The notes: generated from the letters alone by a model not told the origin. Shown: positions 32,143 through 45,127, numbered from the stretch's first letter. The stretch is 64,000 bases of DNA from Akkermansiaceae bacterium (GCA_024233085.1 JACKQC010000002.1:434001-498000), one strand, 5' to 3'. Numbers and translations are program-made.

Positions 32143-35100
32143 CTATTCCTCGTGGCCGACCGCCTCCAGCACCACCCGGAATCCGTGACCTGCGAAGAAT
32201 CCATTGACGGACTCTTTGTCACGACTGGAAGACTTTAGGTAGGCACTGCTGGCCTGAGAAAAATTGGCCCCTCGCACGACCCGGCGATCGGCGACGGTGG
32301 AATCGAACCAGTCGGAGCAATACTCTCCCACGTTGCCGGCCAGATCGAACAAGCCAAACGCATTCGAAGAAAACATCCCCACTGGCGCGGTCCACGCAAA
32401 TCCATCGTCATAGTTCTTCAGCTCCGTTTCGGTCGACGAGAGTTTGGCTATCGTCTCTTCGCCCCGAAAATTCCCGGTGTTGAGTGGCGGAGGATACGGT
32501 TCGCCCCACGGATAGCCGGCAAGTTTGCCGGACTTGCTGCCAGGTGCCGCCACAGGATCTTCCTTGTCCCCGATTCCAACCGCGCAACTCCACTCGTGGT
32601 CCGTCGGCAGGCGGTAGGTCGCGGACGGCCCGATCTGTCCTGAAGTCCGTTCCAATTGGGTCAGCCACCCGCAGAAGTCGACCGCATCCTTCCACGAAAG
32701 ATTCCCGATAGGATGGTCTCCGGTCTGCTCATGACTGGATTGTCGGACAGGCCGGGGATTCTGTTCGATGAACGCCCGGTAATCCTTCACCCGCGTCTCC
32801 CAGATGGAAAACAGCACGCGTTGTCCGTCGGTCGGTCCACCGGTGATCGGCACGGGGACGAAGCGCATACCGAGAGAGTTTTCGAAGGGCGTCTCTTTAG
32901 TGGCGGCGGCAGGAGTCGCGCTTGCCCCGGCATCGCCTCTCTGATTCTTGGGAACGATGTAGACGAGGTAGTTACTCGTAAGCGACCGTTTTTCGTAGGC
33001 ACCTTGGGAAAACTGGACCGATCCCGCGCCGAGATCCAAGGCCGGCCCCAGCGTGGCGGCGGATTCCGCGACCGCTTTTGAAGCAGGATTGTCGCTCCAT
33101 CCCACCCAGGTGCCGTCTGGTTTTTGGGCATAGATCCCGATACCGATGCGCACGCGAATGGCCGGGGCCGCGTTCGCCGGGTGATCTATGGGTTGAAAGC
33201 CGGAATCCAAGACCAAGGGCGTCCCGTCTTTCCGCAGCAGAATAGATGAACCTTTCGAATCGAGCTCGACCGCGTCCGAGGTGCCATCCGGCAGTGCCGT
33301 CACGGTGGCCTCTGCAGGATTCCAGGCACGCAGGGGCCGTCCGGATTCAAGCGCAAGAAAGTGAGGCATCCCGGCAATGACCGGAACAGCGTTCCGGAAA
33401 AAAGCTGAGGGAGGGAGGGTGTATTCAGATGCATTCTGGCTCAAGCTGGCCATGGAGTTCCCGTCCCGGTCCAGCGCGAGGATGAGCGCTCTTCCTCCGA
33501 CGAGGAATCCTGTGGCGCGCTCGAGGGTGGTGGCCGAAACGGCGGGATTCTCCCACTGGTCCGGCTTGGTCACGAGATCCTTCCCTCCGTAGGGGATGTG
33601 GACCACCCCTTCCTCATCGACGAGATACGCATGATTACCCCGGGTGATCGAGCGAGCGCGGATCGGTCCTAGCATCGTGACCTTCCCTTCATAGCTCCAC
33701 GTCTTCCCCCAAACTTCGCCACTCTTTCGAACCGCGAGCCAAGCATACGGACTTTGATAGACTGCTACGAAGTCGTCAAACGCCGACGCTTCACCCAAAT
33801 CGAACACTTCCGGGACGTCGACCGTCGGCAGGAAGGCAAGACGTCCACCTTCCCGGCTAGCCTTCTGGAGCCAATCGGGGATGGGAACCTCGAGGACCTC
33901 CGGGTAGGCGCCAAATGCCTGGGCGGAGCCGGACTCTCGAGTGGGGGCGCTGACACCCACTGCGGATGGTTTCGCTGCGACAGAGAGGACGACGCGGAAG
34001 CCGAGGCCATCATTGTAGGGGTTTTCCGTGCCGATGTTGTTCCTGTCGGAAGAGAGCATGCGGTCTCGGTCTTTGTCGCCGTTGGACCCTCCCCTGACCG
34101 CATGTCGCTTCTCCGGGTGTCCAGACATATACCAGTCGTCGGTCAGCTCGTATACATTTCCTCCGAGGTCGAAAAGACCGAAAGGATTCGGGCGAAACTG
34201 CCCGACGGGCGCGGTGCGCGGGTAGCCATCCGAAAAACCTTTGATGGGAATGTTGCCCGAGCGATCGCCCGGCCATTCCTGCCCGAGATAGTTTCCCGCG
34301 CCAGGTGGCGGAGGCCAATCTTTCCCCCAGGGAAAGACGTCCTTGATTTTTCGGTTCTTCGAATGGGGAGACAGGTTGGGATCTTCGAGGTCGCCGATTC
34401 CGGCCGCGCAACTCCATTCATGGTCGGTGGGCAATCGGAACACGAGCTTTTGGTCGGATTTTTCGCCACTGAGATAGAGGGTCGTCAGCCATTCGCAAAA
34501 GGCGGTGGCGTCCTCCCAGGAAACATTCACCACAGGGTGATCCTCTGTGTGTTCGAAGGAAGTGGGTGGTTTTGGCGGGTTCTTTTGGGTTGCCTTGGCA
34601 AAAGCCTCGTAATCCTTCACCCGCGTCTCCCAGACCGAGAACAGCACGCGCTGCCCGTCGGTTGGACCTCCCGTGATGGGCACGGGGACGAAGCGCATGC
34701 CGAGGGTGTTTTCGAAGGGGGTGTCCTTCGTGGCTTGGGCGGGATCGTCCACCGTCTCAGGTTGGGCGTCTTTTGGCGCCCCAAACGAGTCCGGCAGCGG
34801 CGGGCCGAGGACCACGCGGAAGCCGAGGGAATTGTGATAGGGATCGGTGGTCGCCACGAAGATGCGTGCGGAGGACCACAGGTCTTCCGGCTTCGAGTTA
34901 CCCCAGCCGAGTCCGCGATAGACATGGTCTCGTTCGCTTGTCTTGGAACCATAAAAGTCCACGCACCATTCGCCGACATTTCCGGCGAGATCGAAGAGCC
35001 CGAATCGGTTGGGCGCATACCGGCCCACCGGCGCGGTGAAGGGGAAACCGTCGTCGTAACCCGCAATTGGCGGCTCACGCCTCGGGTTCTCGTCCATGCC

Positions 35101-37431
35101 GGGCTCTTCCCCCCGGAAGTTGCCCGCTCCATCAGGCGGTGGCCATTGGGATCCCCAGGGAAAGATGTCGTCAATCTTCCGGCTTTTGGCAGCGGGAACT
35201 CGATCGGGATCTTCATCACCGCCAATCCCGACAGCGCAACTCCATTCGTGATCCGTGGGCAGTCGAAAGACGAGATTGGCGTCCAGAGTTCCGTTGCGTC
35301 GCGACTCCCGGGTGAGCCATTCACAGAAGGCGGTCGCTTCCGGCCATGAGACGTTGATGATCGGGAGATCGGGAGCGAAGGGAAAGGCATTGGACTCGCG
35401 GATCTCCGTGTTCGTCGCCTTCGCAAAGGTCTCGTAATCCTTCACCCGCGTCTCCCAGATGGAAAACAGCACGCGTTGCCCATCCGTCGGGCCTCCGGTG
35501 ATCGGCACGGGGACGAAGCGCATGCCGAGGGTGTTTTCGAACGGCGCTTCCTTGGTGGCTTTCGAGGGATCGGTCGCTACTTCGAGGTCCCTGAATTCGG
35601 CATCTTGGAACACGACAGATGGGCCTCCGTTGAACCCAAATAGGCCTCCCTTTGGAGGCAGATCACCTTCCACGGTTCCGATTTCTCTACCATCCACCAA
35701 GAGTGAAATTTGGCTGCTCCGGGTCGAAACCTCGATGGAATGAAACTGAAGTGGATCGAATTCAGCGGGCAAATGGGCGGCAATCAATTTCCGGGTTCCC
35801 GCGTCATCGACGACGCGCAAGTCCACTTCCCCGGAGAAAAACCAGTAGGCGGCGACTTCGTTGTATCCGTCGGCGGACGACCTGGGAGTCCGCCGCAGGC
35901 GCACCGTGACTTGATCTCCGTCTTTCGGGTTCAATCGAGAATCAAATTTCGCCGTTAGCCGGATAGCGAGGTCAGTCCCCTTGGAATCCATCAGATAGGC
36001 GTTGATCCCGCCGCCTTTTGCCGATTGCCATCCCTCGGTGCCCCGTTGCAGATTCTCCCATTCCGAGGCCGAGCGCTGTGGATTTCGTTCCCACGCCTCG
36101 AAAAAGTCTGTCCAACCCTCTCCACTGTTCTGGCCAACTTTACGCTCAACTCGGGCTGGGATTTGGCGATCCAAAGGTTTCGTGGGCTCTGCGGTTTGAG
36201 ACGAAGGCGACGGCGTTTCAGGGGAAGGGCTCTCATCCGGAGCGTCCCGAAGCAACGTCCACCCCAATCCCAAGACCAGAACGCTTAGTAGGGCAAGAAT
36301 GGTGAGACGCAGGACCTTCGGCCTACTCCGAGAGGGCTGGGAACCTCGGAGCCCGCCGTTGGGCGATCCCGCATTGGATGGGGTTGGTTCTGGAACTTGG
36401 GCCGCTTCCCGTTGGGTTCTTTCCGCCTCCAGTTTCGCCGCCTTCGACGCGGTGACGATCGGGCCCTTCACCAGCCTCGGCATCTGCCGGACCCGCTCCA
36501 GATCGGCGGCGAAGAGCGTCACATCGCCGTAGCGGGTGTTGGGATCGGCCGAGAGCGCCTTGTCGATCACGGCATCCATCTTGGGATGCACGTTGGGATT
36601 CTGCTTCGAGGGCGGCAGTTGATTGCCCCGGGGCACCCGGCCCGTCAGCATCTCGTAGAGCATCACCCCCAGCGAATACACGTCGGCCCGGTGATCCACC
36701 TGACTGCTGCCGACGATCAGGGCCTCCGGCGCGATGTAGTCGGGAGTGCCCATCGCCACGTCGGAGATCGTGTTCCCGTAGTCTTCTCCCAGGGTGATCT
36801 TGGCCAGCCCGAAGTCGCAGACCTTCACCACGCCCTGCCGGGTCAGCAGGATGTTGGCCGGCTTGATGTCCCGGTGGATCAGGCCGCTCCGGTGGGCAAA
36901 ATCCAAGGCGTCGCACACCTGGCCCATGATCTGGAACACGCGGCTCGGAGAGACCTCTCCCGACCGGATGGCCTTCTTGAGGTCCGCCCCGTCCACGTAC
37001 TCCATCACGATGTAGTAGAAATCGCCAGTCTCCCCGAAGTCATACACCCGCACGATATTGGGATGCTCCAACGCGGCCATCGCGCGGGCTTCCCGCTTGA
37101 ACCGGTCCGCGAATCCGAAGTCCGTCCCGGCCTCTTTGCGGAGCACCTTGATCGCCACCGGGCGGTCCAGCACTTCGTGGTAGCCGTAATACACCGCCCC
37201 CATGCCACCCTTGCCGAGCCTCACCGTGACGGCGTAGTTGGGCAGCAGCTGATTGATTTCCGCCGGGCTCGGGGCCTCGAAGCCGGAACCGGGCGATCCC
37301 GAACCCGGCCGGGGAGAGGGCCGATCACTGTCCGGCCGCAGATCCGGCAAAGTGGGCGCGTCGAAGCCCTCCCCGGCGGGAGCGGTTCCTTGATGCGTTG
37401 GGAGCGGGGGCTCGTCTGGTTCCTCGGTCAT
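32143..37431 (-). CDS. Giant membrane Ser/Thr protein kinase with three FGE-like domains and a beta-propeller
   Basis: 1762 residues. An N-terminal Pro-rich head leads to a complete Hanks-type kinase domain (about 66-320): G-K-G-G-M-G-A-V loop, Lys95 in VAIKVL, H-R-D-I-K-P-A-N at 187, D-F-G at 206. A single transmembrane helix lies at about 373-394 (VLRLTILALLSVLVLGLGW). The extracytoplasmic part has a LamG/3-keto-disaccharide-hydrolase-like domain (about 430-620), FGE-fold domains at about 625-880 and 905-1150, a propeller-like stretch (about 1170-1460) and a third FGE-fold domain (about 1490-1762). All three FGE domains keep the W-E-T-R-V-K-D-Y and L-P-T-D-H-E-W-S-C signatures but have no active-site Cys pair, so they are probably binding modules. 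Sensor kinase is the likely role; the ligand is unknown. Confidence 0.93.
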   Translation of the reverse strand: MTEEPDEPPLPTHQGTAPAGEGFDAPTLPDLRPDSDRPSPRPGSGSPGSGFEAPSPAEINQLLPNYAVTVRLGKGGMGAVYYGYHEVLDRPVAIKVLRKEAGTDFGFADRFKREARAMAALEHPNIVRVYDFGETGDFYYIVMEYVDGADLKKAIRSGEVSPSRVFQIMGQVCDALDFAHRSGLIHRDIKPANILLTRQGVVKVCDFGLAKITLGEDYGNTISDVAMGTPDYIAPEALIVGSSQVDHRADVYSLGVMLYEMLTGRVPRGNQLPPSKQNPNVHPKMDAVIDKALSADPNTRYGDVTLFAADLERVRQMPRLVKGPIVTASKAAKLEAERTQREAAQVPEPTPSNAGSPNGGLRGSQPSRSRPKVLRLTILALLSVLVLGLGWTLLRDAPDESPSPETPSPSSQTAEPTKPLDRQIPARVERKVGQNSGEGWTDFFEAWERNPQRSASEWENLQRGTEGWQSAKGGGINAYLMDSKGTDLAIRLTAKFDSRLNPKDGDQVTVRLRRTPRSSADGYNEVAAYWFFSGEVDLRVVDDAGTRKLIAAHLPAEFDPLQFHSIEVSTRSSQISLLVDGREIGTVEGDLPPKGGLFGFNGGPSVVFQDAEFRDLEVATDPSKATKEAPFENTLGMRFVPVPITGGPTDGQRVLFSIWETRVKDYETFAKATNTEIRESNAFPFAPDLPIINVSWPEATAFCEWLTRESRRNGTLDANLVFRLPTDHEWSCAVGIGGDEDPDRVPAAKSRKIDDIFPWGSQWPPPDGAGNFRGEEPGMDENPRREPPIAGYDDGFPFTAPVGRYAPNRFGLFDLAGNVGEWCVDFYGSKTSERDHVYRGLGWGNSKPEDLWSSARIFVATTDPYHNSLGFRVVLGPPLPDSFGAPKDAQPETVDDPAQATKDTPFENTLGMRFVPVPITGGPTDGQRVLFSVWETRVKDYEAFAKATQKNPPKPPTSFEHTEDHPVVNVSWEDATAFCEWLTTLYLSGEKSDQKLVFRLPTDHEWSCAAGIGDLEDPNLSPHSKNRKIKDVFPWGKDWPPPPGAGNYLGQEWPGDRSGNIPIKGFSDGYPRTAPVGQFRPNPFGLFDLGGNVYELTDDWYMSGHPEKRHAVRGGSNGDKDRDRMLSSDRNNIGTENPYNDGLGFRVVLSVAAKPSAVGVSAPTRESGSAQAFGAYPEVLEVPIPDWLQKASREGGRLAFLPTVDVPEVFDLGEASAFDDFVAVYQSPYAWLAVRKSGEVWGKTWSYEGKVTMLGPIRARSITRGNHAYLVDEEGVVHIPYGGKDLVTKPDQWENPAVSATTLERATGFLVGGRALILALDRDGNSMASLSQNASEYTLPPSAFFRNAVPVIAGMPHFLALESGRPLRAWNPAEATVTALPDGTSDAVELDSKGSSILLRKDGTPLVLDSGFQPIDHPANAAPAIRVRIGIGIYAQKPDGTWVGWSDNPASKAVAESAATLGPALDLGAGSVQFSQGAYEKRSLTSNYLVYIVPKNQRGDAGASATPAAATKETPFENSLGMRFVPVPITGGPTDGQRVLFSIWETRVKDYRAFIEQNPRPVRQSSHEQTGDHPIGNLSWKDAVDFCGWLTQLERTSGQIGPSATYRLPTDHEWSCAVGIGDKEDPVAAPGSKSGKLAGYPWGEPYPPPLNTGNFRGEETIAKLSSTETELKNYDDGFAWTAPVGMFSSNAFGLFDLAGNVGEYCSDWFDSTVADRRVVRGANFSQASSAYLKSSSRDKESVNGFFAGHGFRVVLEAVGHEE

Positions 37432-37523
37432 TCGACGCGGTGCTGCCAGTATTTGGCACCGCTTTATAGGGAGAATCCGCCCCCGATGTCAAAGACGCAT
37501 TCGCCGTCTCGTTTCGCCCGCCC

Positions 37524-37901
37524 TCACCGCCTCAACACCCCGATCAACTCATCCACCTTGTCGATCAGCGCCTGCATCTGGCTGGGGTTGTAATCGGGGT
37601 CGGCGGCTTGGGCGATGAAATCGACGCTGTTCGAGTTCGCGCTGGTGCCGTCGATCGCGGCGGTCAGGTCGGTGAAGGACACCTCGCCGGGCGGGCCCTC
37701 GGGGCCGGGGTCGCCGGGCTGGCCTTGGGGGCCTTCCGGTCCTGTATTCCCTTGAGGACCCTGCGGCCCTTCCGGACCGGCAGGCCCCTCGGGACCGACG
37801 GGGATGGAGGTGATCTCGTCGTGGAGCGATTGGAATTGGTCGCGCAGCGGAGCCGATTCGATTTCAGCGTCGTCTGGTGGGTAGCTAGGATCAAAGGGCA
37901 T
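37524..37901 (-). CDS. Small collagen-like protein
   Basis: 125 residues from the ATG at 37901. An N-terminal acidic head (about 40 residues with D-P-S-Y-P-P-D-D) is followed by 12 continuous Gly-X-Y triplets (G-P-E, G-P-A, G-P-Q, G-N-T type) and a C-terminal about 50 residues with DLTAAIDGTSANSNSVDFI that end in a leucine-zipper-like helix (MQALIDKVDELIGVLRR). The architecture is that of bacterial and phage collagen-like trimers with a helical trimerisation cap. There is no signal peptide. The function is unknown; it lies in a gene-poor region with a tandem repeat immediately upstream. Confidence 0.8.
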   Translation of the reverse strand: MPFDPSYPPDDAEIESAPLRDQFQSLHDEITSIPVGPEGPAGPEGPQGPQGNTGPEGPQGQPGDPGPEGPPGEVSFTDLTAAIDGTSANSNSVDFIAQAADPDYNPSQMQALIDKVDELIGVLRR

Positions 37902-37916
37902 TGGGTCGGACGTGTT

Positions 37917-37958
37917 CAGTGGTCGGTAATCAGTGGTCGGTAAACAGTGGTCAGTTTT
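37917..37958. repeat. Tandem repeat, three 14-bp units
   Basis: CAGTGGTCGGTAAT, CAGTGGTCGGTAAA and CAGTGGTCAGTTTT in direct succession. The third unit contains the GTG at 37947 that begins the open frame of the TlpA-like gene, so the frame's first codons are repeat-derived. Located 15 bp from the collagen-like gene start. Confidence 0.92.
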
Positions 37959-38561
37959 CAGAGGGTGGCGATTGGAACACGGGGGAGTGGGTCGGAGTAT
38001 CCCGAGTCTCGAATCGTCGCGTTGTTGGCTCGGGCAGCGGACGAATTTGGCGACGTCACAATCCGTGTCGGCACGGTCGGAGAGACCGCGAAGCGGCAAC
38101 TCGACGAGATCCGCCGTCTCGGCCTCGGAAAAGAAGCGCCGGAAATCACGGGGAAAGACCAGGACGGCCGGGAATTTCGGCTTGGCGATTATCGCGGAAA
38201 AGTCGTGCTGCTTTATTTCTGGAGCGAGTACTGCCTCACCTGCCGGACGCTCTGGCCGCATGAGCGCGAGCTGGTTAAAAGGCTCGAAAAGAGGCCCTTC
38301 GTCATGCTCGGGGTCAACTCCTGGACCCACGAGGCGGGCGAACTCGCGCAAGTCCTGAAGCGGGAAGATCTGCCGTGGCGCACCTTCGACGATCGTTCCG
38401 GCGAGATCAATCGGCAGTGGAATTTCCCGGCGACGCCGGCGGTCTACCTGATCGATCACCGGGGTGTCATCCGGCGGAAATGGGTCGGCAAACCGGGCGA
38501 GAAGACGCTCGATGCCGCTGTCTTACGACTTCTCGACGAGGCGGAGCGGGAGCGCCGCTGA
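37947..38561 (+). CDS. TlpA/AhpC-type thioredoxin-fold protein, probably 5'-truncated
   Basis: 204 residues if read from the GTG at 37947. The thioredoxin-like core is clear: LGKEAPEITGKDQDGREFRL, GKVVLLYFWSEYCLTCRTLW with the Cys-x-x-Cys pair (C-L-T-C), FVMLGVNSW, and a cis-Pro-like FPATPAVYLIDHRGV. Preceding it, DEFGDVTIRVGTVGETAK resembles the helical lead-in of longer redoxin proteins of PVC bacteria, in which the thioredoxin domain follows a larger N-terminus. Here the frame begins in a tandem repeat, and no signal peptide is present although TlpA proteins act outside the cytoplasm. I therefore think it is a 5'-truncated remnant that may or may not be expressed. It is divergent from the collagen-like gene. 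Confidence 0.72.
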   Translation: MVSFQRVAIGTRGSGSEYPESRIVALLARAADEFGDVTIRVGTVGETAKRQLDEIRRLGLGKEAPEITGKDQDGREFRLGDYRGKVVLLYFWSEYCLTCRTLWPHERELVKRLEKRPFVMLGVNSWTHEAGELAQVLKREDLPWRTFDDRSGEINRQWNFPATPAVYLIDHRGVIRRKWVGKPGEKTLDAAVLRLLDEAERERR

Positions 38562-38610
38562 CCGATCTCGCGTTTCCCGCCAACGAGGTCATAGGAAAAG
38601 TACCGCCCAC

Positions 38611-38922
38611 TCAGGAACGACCATCCCTGGCGGACTCCCGTCCTTCGATCGGGGCCTTCGCCTGGCGGGAGAAGGGCCGTCCGAGCCATTCGTATTCCTC
38701 CGCGGTGTTTTGACGATCATCGACCGCCTCGCCGCTTTTCTTCCTCTTGCTGTTGAGATCGTCGCGATCCACCCAGGCCACGAGGGGATTGTCGCCGGCG
38801 AGCTTCACCTGCGCCCCGCGGGCCGCGGGCCAGGGCGCGTTGGACGGCGCCTTTTCGGCAAAAACCAGCCCCTCCTCGAAAACTTGGCCGGGATCGCCAT
38901 GCCGCGCTTCGCGGCCGCTCAT
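38611..38922 (-). CDS. Small hypothetical protein after the GDSL lipoprotein gene
   Basis: 103 residues from the ATG at 38922 (the next gene on this strand after the GDSL lipoprotein). No family recognised. Composition is protein-like (for example FEEGLVFAEKAPSNAPWP and VKLAGDNPLVAWVDRDDL), and there are no transmembrane segments or signal peptide. The frame stays open upstream across the dispersed palindrome to 39024, which would give a palindrome-derived N-terminus (ADPTGLGRRPYPVGW), so the true start is uncertain. It may be the end of a longer gene disrupted by the repeat. Confidence 0.45.
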   Translation of the reverse strand: MSGREARHGDPGQVFEEGLVFAEKAPSNAPWPAARGAQVKLAGDNPLVAWVDRDDLNSKRKKSGEAVDDRQNTAEEYEWLGRPFSRQAKAPIEGRESARDGRS

Positions 38923-38969
38923 TCCATTCTCACCCTCGCGGGTGGCCAGGAACCCCCAAAACGCCTCCC

Positions 38970-39009
38970 ACCCAACAGGGTATGGTCGGCGACCTAACCC
39001 TGTTGGGTC
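38970..39009. repeat. Dispersed palindrome, copy 7, at the end of the GDSL gene
   Basis: Left arm ACCCAACAGGGTATGGTC, GGC spacer, right arm GACCTAACCCTGTTGGGTC; 40 bp with well-matched arms. The stop codon of the GDSL gene (TGA on the minus strand, 39008-39010) is formed at its edge, so the element directly follows, or created, the end of that gene. Confidence 0.92.
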
Positions 39010-40615
39010 AGCGACTCGGCACACTTACCAGCCGATCCTCGGGCGACTCGGTCAGAACGAGACCGCGAAAGCGATACTCCTGGGGTTTGGCGTTCTTGTG
39101 CAACTGGAGCCCGAGCGGCGATTTGCGCAGGAGATCGGGCTGATCCGTGAAATCGAAAACGGAAGCGCCGTTGACGGCGAAGCGGAGGCGATCCCCGATG
39201 ACGAGGATCTCGCAGAGATTCCAGTCGCCGACTTTTTCGGCATCGACACGGAAGGCGCCCTTTTGCCCGACGGGCTCGACGCGGTTGCGCCGGTGGGCGT
39301 CCCAGATGCCCCAGTCATGGCAGAACATCAGCAGCGGCCCGCGGAAACCGCGGGTGTTGCCGCCCTCGTCGTCGATGCGCTGGCCCAGCGCCGCCACGGC
39401 GGAATGCATGGTCGAGTGGGCGGGCGAAACGGTTTGCCTGACTTCAAAAAATAACCGGAAATCGCGGGGCTCGGCTTCGGTGAATAGATAAGTGCTGGAG
39501 GGAACCTCGCCCTCGTTTCGGCCGACGATGGCGGCGGGCGCGCCGCGTTCGCCGGGCTCGACCGACCAGTACCGGGAATCGCCGTCCCAGCCTTTCAGAT
39601 CGATCTGATTGAAGAGGAATTTCGGCGTTTCCGACTCGGGCAGGGCAGCCACCGCGCGGGCGACGGGGAGGGGAAGTCCGGGCCGGACCTGGGGACGGGT
39701 GTGGCCGACATGACTCATCCAGGCGGCATGGAGGAGCATTTGGGCGGCGTGAACTTTTTCCAACCGGTCGGCGTCGAGAGCAGCGAGCTTCCCGGCTCCG
39801 ATGCCGAGGGCATCGAGGATGGCGCCGGCGAGCACGCGATGGCCTTCCTCGTTCAGGTGGACGCCGTCGTTGGAAAGCGTGAACGCCGGATCGGCGCGGC
39901 GTTTTTCGGCCACATAAGCCAGGACGGGCTCCCGGGCGTCGATGACACCCTCGACGCGGTCGCGCTGATCGAGCAGCCAGGCGGAGTAGGGCGCGAGGGT
40001 TTCGGTGTCGTAGTTTTCGTAGATCTCGAACCAGGCGTAGGTGTCGGCGCCGGCGGGTTTCAGTTTGCCGGCGGCGCGGAGCGGTTCAGGATCGAAGGGA
40101 GGCGGCGTGACGAGCACGAGCTTCGCCCCGGCGGCGTGGACGACTTCGACGAGCCGATCGATTCCACTCCGATAAGCCGCGAACCGCTCCTCGGAGAAGG
40201 GGTAATAGATGCCGTCGTTCATGCCGTAGCAGGCGAAGACAAGGTCGGGTTTCACGGTTTCGAGGGCCCGCTCCAGCCGCTCGTGGGCGTTGGGCCTGGG
40301 GAAAGGATGATCGGGCTCGGACAGACCCGTCACTCCCTCGCTGGGCAGACCGAGGTTGATCAGATCGGGGAAGGATTCGGGCGTCGTCTCGCGCAGGACG
40401 GCATCGATCATCGACACATAGTGACCGGCGTGGGTGATCGAATCGCCCATGAACAGCACCCGTCCGGCGAGCGCCACCTCCGCGTCGACAGGGCGTCGCT
40501 GCTCCGTGTTCTCGGCGGTTGGTTCCGCGGGAGGGTCCCGCTTCTTTTCGCAAGCCTCCAGGAAAAGAACGGGAACCACCAGGGCCGCGAGCGGGCGAAG
40601 AAGGGTCGGTGTCAT
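39008..40615 (-). CDS. GDSL/SGNH-hydrolase lipoprotein with C-terminal 3-keto-disaccharide-hydrolase-type domain
   Basis: 535 residues from the ATG at 40615 (MTPTLLRPLAALVVPVLFLEAC). The start gives a lipoprotein-type signal with Cys22 preceded by L-E-A. The SGNH domain follows: V-L-F-M-G-D-S-I-T-H with the catalytic Ser59, the G-x-N-D-like block F-A-C-Y-G-M-N-D-G, and D-G-V-H-L-N-E-E-G with the catalytic Asp and His. The last about 200 residues resemble the DUF1080/3-keto-disaccharide-hydrolase sandwich (W-D-G-D-S-R-Y-W-S-V, then RDFRLFFEVR). A carbohydrate esterase plus binding module is plausible. A dispersed palindrome lies at its stop codon and a MITE directly upstream, with only 15 bp between the start and the MITE end. 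Confidence 0.88.
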   Translation of the reverse strand: MTPTLLRPLAALVVPVLFLEACEKKRDPPAEPTAENTEQRRPVDAEVALAGRVLFMGDSITHAGHYVSMIDAVLRETTPESFPDLINLGLPSEGVTGLSEPDHPFPRPNAHERLERALETVKPDLVFACYGMNDGIYYPFSEERFAAYRSGIDRLVEVVHAAGAKLVLVTPPPFDPEPLRAAGKLKPAGADTYAWFEIYENYDTETLAPYSAWLLDQRDRVEGVIDAREPVLAYVAEKRRADPAFTLSNDGVHLNEEGHRVLAGAILDALGIGAGKLAALDADRLEKVHAAQMLLHAAWMSHVGHTRPQVRPGLPLPVARAVAALPESETPKFLFNQIDLKGWDGDSRYWSVEPGERGAPAAIVGRNEGEVPSSTYLFTEAEPRDFRLFFEVRQTVSPAHSTMHSAVAALGQRIDDEGGNTRGFRGPLLMFCHDWGIWDAHRRNRVEPVGQKGAFRVDAEKVGDWNLCEILVIGDRLRFAVNGASVFDFTDQPDLLRKSPLGLQLHKNAKPQEYRFRGLVLTESPEDRLVSVPSR

Positions 40616-40629
40616 GGGAATCACATTAG

Positions 40630-40851
40630 GAGACTGTTGAAAATCCCCGCAATGAAAAATCTTGGTATGTTTTTGGCCTTGAAGGCAGCGGCTTCGCCGG
40701 TCGGTTTTTGGATCGACCCTCCGGGCGTCGGCCCTTTGTCCGCCTCGCTTCTTTGCTCCTCGGTCATGGAGCCCGTTCCACTCCTTCGTCGCGCCTCGCG
40801 AGGCGGACAAAAGGCTCGTCGTTTTTCATCACGGGGTTTTTCAACAGTCTC
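40630..40851. mobile_element. MITE, 222 bp, with about 30-bp terminal inverted repeats and TTAG target duplication
   Basis: Ends: GAGACTGTTGAAAATCCCCG on the left and, read inward, GAGACTGTTGAAAAACCCCG on the right; pairing continues for about 30 bp with only a few mismatches. Both ends are flanked by TTAG (40626-40629 and 40852-40855), consistent with a 4-bp target-site duplication. There is no transposase gene inside; a second pair of inverted segments (around 40733-40748 and 40798-40814) forms an inner hairpin. It is probably mobilised by a full-length element elsewhere in the genome. It separates the GDSL gene promoter from rpoC. Confidence 0.93.
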
Positions 40852-40907
40852 TTAGACTCTCTCGGAGAAATATTCCCGCAAATCGAAGCCCGGATCGGAT
40901 CGCATCG

Positions 40908-40952
40908 GAAAAAACAAACCCCGCTCACGGCCGTGTCCGGCCATGAGCGGGG
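40908..40952 (-). terminator. Rho-independent terminator after rpoC (possibly bidirectional)
   Basis: Stem of 14 bp with one wobble pair: CCCCGCTCACGGCC (40919-40932), loop GTGTCC, GGCCATGAGCGGGG (40939-40952). In the minus-strand transcript of rpoC the stem is followed by a U-rich tract (complement of AAAAAACAAA at 40908-40918). In the other direction it is followed by GCGTTTTTG, so it could also stop plus-strand transcription. It lies 45 bp after the rpoC stop codon. Confidence 0.9.
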
Positions 40953-40996
40953 CGTTTTTGGGAAAAATCCCGGGTGCCTTGCGGCTCCTGTGAAAA

Positions 40997-45127
<4,131 letters not shown>

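Noticed and set aside
32143..37431. Counting the kinase's FGE-like domains as formylglycine-generating enzymes
   Set aside because: None of the three has the C-x4-C active-site pair that the gene at 9916 has.
40640..40860. A small plus-strand protein inside the MITE (MFLALKAAASPV...)
   Set aside because: It is the translation of the MITE between its inverted repeats, with no ribosome-binding site or family.
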